DNA from: Streptomyces rishiriensis
Lineage (GTDB): Bacteria; Actinomycetota; Actinomycetes; Streptomycetales; Streptomycetaceae
DNA length: 64,000 nt
Reading direction: 5' to 3'
NCBI RefSeq assembly: GCF_003112535.1
Contig: NZ_BEWA01000005.1
Coordinates: 540,024 to 604,023 of the forward strand
The notes below the pieces were generated by a model that was not told where the DNA came from, did no database searches, and saw nothing but the letters and a program-made list of their open reading frames with translations. Position numbers and translations under genes: made by a program. Below are positions 58,620-64,000 of this stretch, piece by piece. Within the stretch, counting starts at the first letter, position 1; each line of letters begins with the position of its first letter.

Positions 58620-59291
58620 ACTTGCCTCCAGTTGCGTGAACACACCGCATCCCCGCCCCTGCCTCGCCAGGGTCTCGAAAGAAGTGGCGACACCCGCGCG
58701 CGACAGGCCGCCGGGGGGACGGGCACCGTACGGGGCGTGCCTCCCCTTCGCATGCCGTACGGCGGGAATCCGCCGCGGACGCCGACCGGGAGGAGCACCA
58801 CCGTCATGGGACGTCACAGCTTGCCCGATCCGTACGGGCCGGGAGGCAGCGACCCCCGCCCTCGCACCCGCGATCACGACCGTCGCGCCGCTTCTCCCCA
58901 CGGGACGGGCGCGACGGCGGCGCCGGGAGCGACGGCAGCGACGGCAGGACCGAACGGGCGGTGGGACCGAACCGGCGGCGGCCTTCGACGCCCCGGGCGC
59001 CCGGTCCGGGACCGAGCGATCAGCTTGTACGACACGATGTGCGCCGCGACGCGCCGCGTAGAGCGCGGCAGGCTCCTGGTCGGGCGTGACCCGCGGCCGG
59101 AGACGGGCCGGGCCGGGCCACCCGGGGAGGGCGACGAGGGCGGACGCGTCGTCGCGCCGGGAACGCCGACCGGGGCGACCAGGGCCACCGGGGCGCGCGC
59201 CGGACCGCGGCCCAGGCGCGGCGGGAGCAGCGCGGTCAGCCGCGCCCGGGTGCGAGCGTCCGCCCGTACCCGTCCCGCCGACGTCCCGGCC
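58620..59291. other. 672-bp gap between CPBP and glutamate-cysteine ligase genes
   Basis: No confident gene fills this interval. It contains a well-placed ribosome site and ATG (see the remnant at 58788-58880) and otherwise GC-rich sequence whose frames give Arg/Gly/Pro-rich products without domains. Confidence 0.5.
58788..58880 (+). pseudogene. Possible 5' remnant of an MGRHS-type membrane/secreted protein gene
   Basis: GGGAGGAG at 58788-58795 lies ten bases before ATG 58806, which reads MGRHSLPDPYGPGGSDPRP. This start is typical of a streptomycete family whose proteins continue into a basic stretch, one TM helix and an extracellular domain. Here no hydrophobic segment follows in this frame and the sequence turns into low-complexity Arg/Ala/Gly. 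The frame stays open for a long way, so a real but odd short protein cannot be excluded. The family match is from memory of the N-terminal pattern. Confidence 0.3.
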
Positions 59292-60809
59292 TCACCCCAG
59301 GGCGGCCGGCTCGGGCAGGCCCACGGGCCAGGTGTGCACGGGCTCGCCGAGGCGCATCAGTTCCGCGTAGCGCCGCGTGGTGGCGGCCAGCGCCGCGTCG
59401 CGCGACAGCCCCGCCTCCAGCGCCCGGTGGAACGTCGCCACCTGCCAGGTAGCCCCGTTGACCCGCCGTCGGCAGCGCTCGTCGATGACCCCGAGATACA
59501 GGTCGCGGTCGGCGGGCTCCACGCCCCACGCGTCCAGTCCCGCCTCCGCCAGCGGCAGCAGCTCGTCCCGGACGAGACTCACCGCGTCCACCTCGACCAG
59601 GCCGCCCAGCCGCCCCCGCCGGGGCCACTGCAGCCGCGCGTCGATCCCGTCCCGGCAGGCCGCCTCGAAGTTGGCGGCCGCCGTCTCGAACGGCAGCCGG
59701 GACCACACCGGCCGGGACTCCTCGGCCAGCGACCGCACGAGGCCGTAGTAGAAGGCCGCGTTGGCGATCACGTCGGTCACGGTCGGCCCGGCGGGCAGCA
59801 CGCGGTTCTCCACCCGCAGGTGCGGAACGCCGTCGGCGATGCCGTAGACGGGCCGGTTCCAGCGGTAGACCGTGCCGTTGTGCAGCACGAGTTCGGCGAG
59901 CGAGGGCACCCCGCCCGCGTCCAGGACCTCCAGCGGGTCCTCCTCGTCGCAGATCGGCAGCAGCGGCGGGAAATAGCGCAGGTTCTCCTCGAACAGCTCG
60001 TGGGCCGAGCTGATCCACCGTTCCCCGAACCACGTCCGCGGCCGCACGCCCTGCGCCTGGAGCTCCGGCGGCCGGGTGTCGGTGGCCTGCTGGAACAGCG
60101 GGGGACGCGACTCCCGCCACAGCTCGTGACCGAACAGGAAGGGCGAGTTGGCGCCGACGGCGATCTGCGCGGCGGTGACCGCCTGGGCGGCGTTCCACAC
60201 CGCGGGGAAGCGGGCCGGCGTGACCTGGAGGTGCAGTTGCACGGAGGTGCAGGCCGCCTCGGGCACGATCGACTTCGCGGTGCACGACAGCCGCTCGACC
60301 CCGTCGATCTCCAGGGTGAAGTCCTCACCGCGCGCGGCTACGATCTGGTCGTTGAGCAGCGTGTAGCGGTCGACGTCGGAGAGGTTGGTCGACACCAGGT
60401 CGTCCCGGTCGAGCGTCGGCAGAATGCCGATCATCACGATTCCGGCGTCGACCTCGCCCGCCTTTCGGTGGGCATATGCCAGCGACGTGGTGATTTCCTC
60501 TGCGAGCCTGTCGAATACCCGGTCACCCAATCGGTGTGGGGCTATGTTGACTTCCAGGTTGAACATGGCGAGTTCTGTTTGGAAATCGCGACTCGCGATC
60601 CTCTCCAGTACCTCGCCATTCAACATTTTCGGCTGGCCGTCGGCACCCGTGAGATTCAGTTCGATCTCAAGGCCCATGAGGTTCTTGGGGCGGTCGAAGC
60701 GCTTCTGGGCCAGGAGCCGCTCGAGCCCCGTCAGACACCGTCGGAGCTTGTCCCGGTAGTGCTGACGATCGGACAGGTCGAATGCGCCTGCCACGACCTT
60801 CTCGCCCAT
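59292..60809 (-). CDS. Glutamate-cysteine ligase family protein
   Basis: This 505-residue protein belongs to the GCS2/YbdK-like carboxylate-amine ligases. The early LMGLEIELNLTG carries the metal-binding Glu pair, followed by MFNLEVNIAPH near residue 83, the ACTSVQLHLQV strand near 185, GANSPFLFGHELWRESR near 217-233 and the late AFYYGLVRSLAEESRP. It likely ligates an amino group to a carboxylate with ATP; true gamma-glutamylcysteine synthesis is not assured, since actinomycetes use mycothiol. ATG 60809 has GAGGAGGGA upstream. It is alone on the minus strand. Confidence 0.87.
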   Translation of the reverse strand: MGEKVVAGAFDLSDRQHYRDKLRRCLTGLERLLAQKRFDRPKNLMGLEIELNLTGADGQPKMLNGEVLERIASRDFQTELAMFNLEVNIAPHRLGDRVFDRLAEEITTSLAYAHRKAGEVDAGIVMIGILPTLDRDDLVSTNLSDVDRYTLLNDQIVAARGEDFTLEIDGVERLSCTAKSIVPEAACTSVQLHLQVTPARFPAVWNAAQAVTAAQIAVGANSPFLFGHELWRESRPPLFQQATDTRPPELQAQGVRPRTWFGERWISSAHELFEENLRYFPPLLPICDEEDPLEVLDAGGVPSLAELVLHNGTVYRWNRPVYGIADGVPHLRVENRVLPAGPTVTDVIANAAFYYGLVRSLAEESRPVWSRLPFETAAANFEAACRDGIDARLQWPRRGRLGGLVEVDAVSLVRDELLPLAEAGLDAWGVEPADRDLYLGVIDERCRRRVNGATWQVATFHRALEAGLSRDAALAATTRRYAELMRLGEPVHTWPVGLPEPAALG

Positions 60810-61374
60810 CGAAGCGTCCCTCCTCGTGCGGCGGTCCGGCTGCCCCGGCCGCCGGGTGTTCCCGACAGGAAGGATGATGCCCAGCCCGGTCGATCGATAA
60901 CGTCCCCGGCCGCCCACGGCACCCGCTACGCTGACCGAAAGCCGCCCGCGGCGTTCCGTTGGCACATTCGCCGGGCATGCGGCACGGGGCCTTTCCCGAA
61001 TCAAGGCCTCGTGAAAAACGCCGACGAGAATGGGCCGACCGCTAGGCCTGCATAACCCGAGGTCATCGCGGCGCGCCCCTCGGTGAATCGGGATGATTCA
61101 CACGTATCGCCGACCGAATGAACCCTTGCCGGGTAACCGCGGATCGACTAGACGAAACACAGTCTGAACACATGTCGTATAAACTCCGCGAACAAGGCAG
61201 AGAAGGTTGGCGCCCACAGTCGAAGGAGCCTGTCGTCGAGGTGACGGCAGGCCGCTCGCGCACCCGAGCCCCCAGACCCGGCCCCCGCCTCTCCGACCCC
61301 CCGAGAGCTAGCTGACAGCGCCGTCCGCCCCTGCCCTCGCGCCACCGTGCCTGTCGAATGAGAGGCGACCCACC
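60810..61374. other. 565-bp intergenic region
   Basis: This gap separates the divergent ligase gene and the hypothetical gene at 61375. It is less GC-rich than its surroundings, especially around 61000-61200 (for example cgtataaactcc at 61177-61188), and probably contains both promoters. A 65-codon frame at 61118-61315 has no ribosome site and poor codon bias and was not accepted. Confidence 0.45.
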
Positions 61375-61965
61375 ATGCCTTTGCATGTCCCCCCGGCTCC
61401 CGCGCCCGCCCTGCGCTCCGTCCTCACGGCACTCGGTTCCCCCACCGCGGTCCGCGAGGCTCGTACGCCCGCCCTGCGCACCGCCCAGCAGGAGGCCGTC
61501 CCGGACCATCCGCTGCCCCTGCACGTCCTGGACGCGATCAGCGCGGAAGGCGTGGCCGAGACCCGGCTGGCCGGCTGGCGCTTCCTGATCCGCTGCGACG
61601 AGCGCGCCGTGGCCGCCGCCGAGACCCGGCTCACCCCCGACGGCTGGGCGTTCTCGCACTTCTTCGAGGGCCCCTACATCGCCTCCACCGAACGCGCCCT
61701 GCGTCAGGCCGAGACCGCGGCCCAGTCGTACCAGGCGCGCCTGCTGTCGGTGCCCGGGCTCTACATGCTGACGCTCTGGCTGCACGGCGACTGCGCCTCG
61801 GACGGCACCACGGGACACCCCGATCCGAGCGATCTGCTGGTGCCGCTCGCCCCGGCGCCCCCCGGGATCGCCGCCCATCGCCCGCACCGCGTCGCCGAAC
61901 TGCTCCCGGTGCTGACCCTCCGGGTGACTCCGGCGCCTCCGCCGCTCCTCGGCTCGCCCGCCTGA
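61375..61965 (+). CDS. Conserved-type hypothetical protein
   Basis: This 196-residue protein has an Ala/Pro-rich start and then an alpha/beta domain: LHVLDAISAEGVAETRLAGWRFLIRCD, given in part, followed by TPDGWAFSHFFEGPYIASTERALRQAE (in part) and VPGLYMLTLWLHGD near residues 125-138. The tail is Pro/Leu-rich. Codon bias is strong. GAGAGGCG lies upstream of the ATG. There is no signal peptide or TM helix. The domain is not recognised. Confidence 0.75.
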   Translation: MPLHVPPAPAPALRSVLTALGSPTAVREARTPALRTAQQEAVPDHPLPLHVLDAISAEGVAETRLAGWRFLIRCDERAVAAAETRLTPDGWAFSHFFEGPYIASTERALRQAETAAQSYQARLLSVPGLYMLTLWLHGDCASDGTTGHPDPSDLLVPLAPAPPGIAAHRPHRVAELLPVLTLRVTPAPPPLLGSPA

Positions 61966-62333
61966 CCCGTTCGATCGGAACGACCCGCCTGCTCCGCCTG
62001 ACCGGTCCGACCGGTCCGCGCACCCCGCCCACCCCTCGCCCCGTACCCCGTCGCCGCGGCCCCGGCGGCGGGGTACGGCAGTGCCGGGCGCCGCCGGCCG
62101 GCGGAAGACCGCCGCGGCCGGAGATCGCCGAAGGCGGAGAACGCCGGGCGGCCCGAGGTGACTAGCCCTATCCGGCCACCGGGAACCATCCGAAGTGACA
62201 GTGCGGTGGGGATGAACCGCCCGCGTGGGTGACGCGTCATGAACCTGTGAGAAGCGGTGCCGCCAAATCCCTGCGGAACGACCTCCGTAGGGCAACACTG
62301 GGTTCCGACGACGTATCACAACGGGGGGCGGCC

Positions 62334-62606
62334 ATGAACGACACTTCAAGCCGCGGGACAGACACGACCGACACGACAGCCATCTCACTCATCACGCCAG
62401 AGCGGAAGTTCCCATCCATGTGCCAGCACCAGCCGCCGTGCCCGACAGCGACCTCAGCCGACCGGGAGTCCGCCCGTCTCGTGGCGCACCACCCGGAACA
62501 GGGCTGGAGCCTGCTGTGCAACGGCGTCCTGCTCTTCGAGGACACCGGTGAGCTCCTGCCGGACGGCCGGGTCATCGCCCCCCACCGGGTAGTGACCGCC
62601 GCCTAG
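62334..62606 (+). CDS. DUF5999 family small protein
   Basis: The conserved part begins at ATG 62418 with MCQHQPPCPTATSADRE and continues AARLVAHHPEQGWSLLCNG-like sequence to LLPDGRVIAPH, the DUF5999 pattern seen across Streptomyces: two cysteines near the start, CNG in the middle and a Gly-Glu-Leu-Leu-Pro tail. The gene could start at 62418 (62 aa, the family norm) or at ATG 62334 (90 aa), which has a strong GGGGGGCGG ribosome site. The added 28 residues are polar and Thr-rich. Function unknown. Confidence 0.82.
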   Translation: MNDTSSRGTDTTDTTAISLITPERKFPSMCQHQPPCPTATSADRESARLVAHHPEQGWSLLCNGVLLFEDTGELLPDGRVIAPHRVVTAA

Positions 62607-62613
62607 AGCCTGC

Positions 62614-62682
62614 CCGGACGGCGCGGGACCGCCGTCCGGAGACCTGTGGGGCCGGCCGCAGACACTTCTGCGCACCGGCCCC
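62614..62682 (+). terminator. Two consecutive hairpins after the DUF5999 gene
   Basis: The first stem is ccggacggcg/cgccgtccgg (62614-62623 with 62630-62639, six-base loop). The second has outer arms ggggccgg/ccggcccc (62648-62655 with 62675-62682) and an inner gcaga/tctgc. The first begins eight bases after the stop. No gene is seen in the rest of the 289-bp gap up to 62895. Confidence 0.7.
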
Positions 62683-62895
62683 GACGCGTGTCCGGCACCG
62701 ATCACTCCCCGTAGTAGCCCGGCTTCGGGCTGACACGCACCCCCATGACACCCCCGGGCGTTCCCCCGGCGTCGCCTCGGGCATTCCTCGGACGTCTCCT
62801 CGCAGGTCCCCCTCGACCGTCGCCCCGGACGTCTTCCCACGGCGGCGCACCTTCCGGAAGACTCCTGGAAGTTTCGGCGCGGCGACCGGAACGGA

Positions 62896-63996
62896 GTGAC
62901 GGAGGTGGGGGAAGTGACGACACAGGACAGGGCGCCCGCGTCCGGGGGCAGAATCACGATCACGGAGATCGCCCGCCGGGCCGGCGTCTCGGTGCCGACC
63001 GTGTCCCGCGTAGTCAACGGCCGTTCCGACGTCTCCCCGCGGACCCGGGCCAAGGTCGAGGACCTCCTGCGCCTGCACGGCTACCGCAAGCGCCCCACCG
63101 CCTCCCCGGCCCGCGCCACGCTGCTCGACCTGGTCTTCAACGATCTCGACAGCCCCTGGGCGGTGGAGATCATCCGAGGCGTCGAGGAGGTCGCCCACGC
63201 GGCCGGTGCGGGCACGGTGGTCTCGGCGATCCACGGCCGCTCGGGCGACGCCCGTGAGTGGATGCGCAACCTGCGCTCACGCGCCTCCGACGGCGTCATC
63301 CTCGTCACCTCGGCGCTGGAACCCACCCTGCACGAGCAGTTGCGCATCCTGGGCGTCCCACTGGTCGTCGTCGACCCGACGGGCTCACCGGCCGACGACA
63401 CCCCGACCATCGGCGCGGCCAACTGGTCCGGCGGCCTCGCGGCCACCGAGCACCTGCTGGCTCTGGGCCACCGCCGGATCGGCCTGATCGCGGGCCCGCC
63501 CAGGCTGCTGTGCTCCCGGGCCCGATTCGACGGCTACCGCGCGGCCCTGGAAGCGGCGGGCCTCGCCGTCGACGAAACCCTCGTCGTCCCCGGGGACTTC
63601 CGTCCCGAATCGGGCTTCACCGGCTGCACCGCCCTGCTCGACCTGCCCGAACCGCCCACCGCCGTGTTCGCGGCGAGCGACCAGACGGCGCTCGGCGCGA
63701 TCGAGGCGCTGCGCCGGCGCGGCCTGCGCGCGCCGGAGGACATGAGCGTGGTCGGGTTCGACGACCTGCCGGAAGTGCGCTGGTCGGCCCCGCCGTTGAC
63801 GACCGTCCGCCAGCCCCTGGCCGACATGGGCAAGCTCGCCGCCCGCACGGTCCTCGGCCTGGCCCGCGGCGAGCGCCCGGACTCGCCGCGGGTGGAACTC
63901 GGCACGGAGCTGGTGGTGCGGTCGAGCACCGCGCCGCCGCGCGGTCGGCTGCCGTCGCCCGCCTCCGACCCGGTCCGCCGGGCGGGCCCTAGCTGA
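62896..63996 (+). CDS. LacI family transcriptional regulator
   Basis: This 366-residue regulator has the LacI helix-turn-helix TITEIARRAGVSVPTVSRVVNG near residues 21-42 with the hinge-side RTRAKVEDLLRLHGYRKRP. It is followed by a periplasmic-binding-like effector domain: LLDLVFNDLDSPWAVEIIRG, GHRRIGLIAGPP near 195 and VVGFDDLPEVRWSAPPLTTV near 286-305, typical of xylan/sugar regulators. GTG starts at 62896 and 62914 are both possible. No sugar genes are within the window to the right. It could recognise AAGCGCTT-type sites such as 26198-26205, but that is speculative. Confidence 0.9.
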   Translation: MTEVGEVTTQDRAPASGGRITITEIARRAGVSVPTVSRVVNGRSDVSPRTRAKVEDLLRLHGYRKRPTASPARATLLDLVFNDLDSPWAVEIIRGVEEVAHAAGAGTVVSAIHGRSGDAREWMRNLRSRASDGVILVTSALEPTLHEQLRILGVPLVVVDPTGSPADDTPTIGAANWSGGLAATEHLLALGHRRIGLIAGPPRLLCSRARFDGYRAALEAAGLAVDETLVVPGDFRPESGFTGCTALLDLPEPPTAVFAASDQTALGAIEALRRRGLRAPEDMSVVGFDDLPEVRWSAPPLTTVRQPLADMGKLAARTVLGLARGERPDSPRVELGTELVVRSSTAPPRGRLPSPASDPVRRAGPS

Positions 63997-64000
63997 GGGC

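Noticed and set aside
57888..61055. Long plus-strand frame (over 1,050 codons)
   Set aside because: It runs antisense to the CPBP and glutamate-cysteine ligase genes and arises from high GC. Only its short stretch near 58806 has start signals and is reported as a possible remnant.
61118..61315. 65-codon plus-strand frame
   Set aside because: No ribosome site, weak codon bias, and a tail of low-complexity Arg/Pro; more likely part of the ligase/hypothetical intergenic region.

Overview
This 64 kb window is chromosomal DNA of a high-GC actinomycete, almost certainly Streptomyces. The evidence is very high third-position GC, frequent GTG starts, a second divergent EF-Tu gene (tuf3 type), chloramphenicol-phosphotransferase-like and DUF5999 genes, Tat/lipoprotein leaders of streptomycete type, and many HrdB-like -10 boxes (TANNNT) lying 6-8 nt before an ATG/GTG, the layout of leaderless mRNAs. 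No rRNA, tRNA, CRISPR array, intact transposase or prophage was seen. About 67 protein genes are supported.

Layout. 1-9.9 kb: YigZ-type protein (cut by the window edge), APC permease, a CTAG-flanked palindromic mini-element, a SixA phosphatase coupled to a degraded CysS/MshC-like protein, a CoA-binding protein, PobA, an ArsR sensor divergent from a His-rich zinc exporter, an XRE-cupin regulator and two left-handed beta-helix enzymes. 10-16.4 kb: DedA protein, an unusual single-chain protein (ECF sigma-like + zinc finger + one TM + ricin lectin), galU, a hot-dog thioesterase, a Pro/Gln-rich membrane protein and a second copy of the mini-element. 16.5-22.5 kb: spermidine-synthase-like protein, tuf3 with a structured leader, AlkD, a VTT protein, and a thiolase divergent from an HxlR regulator.

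22.5-32.9 kb: lipoprotein; a translationally coupled Gfo/Idh-PmoA-cupin operon behind a LacI-type operator; uppP with a tandemly repeated 3' end; a 59-aa protein; a cpt-like gene; a SnoaL-like protein; apolipoprotein N-acyltransferase; a second Gfo/Idh; DinB; a lipoprotein. 32.9-39.1 kb: TPR-like protein, ung, an orphan family-5 solute-binding protein, two FabG-like reductases, and a coupled DUF3037/HipA-like kinase pair. 39.3-48.7 kb: Rieske lipoprotein, isochorismatase-fold protein, PPOX proteins, LysR/EamA and MocR/PPOX divergent pairs, RibD-like reductase, EamA transporter, Clp-N protein and an SRPBCC protein behind a TetR-type operator.

48.8-64 kb: PadR regulator divergent from an SDR, class II glutamine amidotransferase, small membrane proteins, a 915-aa LAL-type LuxR regulator, PhzF, CPBP protease, a possible gene remnant, a glutamate-cysteine ligase family protein, a hypothetical protein, DUF5999 and a LacI regulator.

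The genes look like conserved housekeeping and accessory metabolism. Recurring themes are regulator/target divergent pairs with palindromes between them, convergent pairs closed by one shared hairpin, and 4-bp ATGA/GTGA stop-start overlaps that mark co-translated partners.
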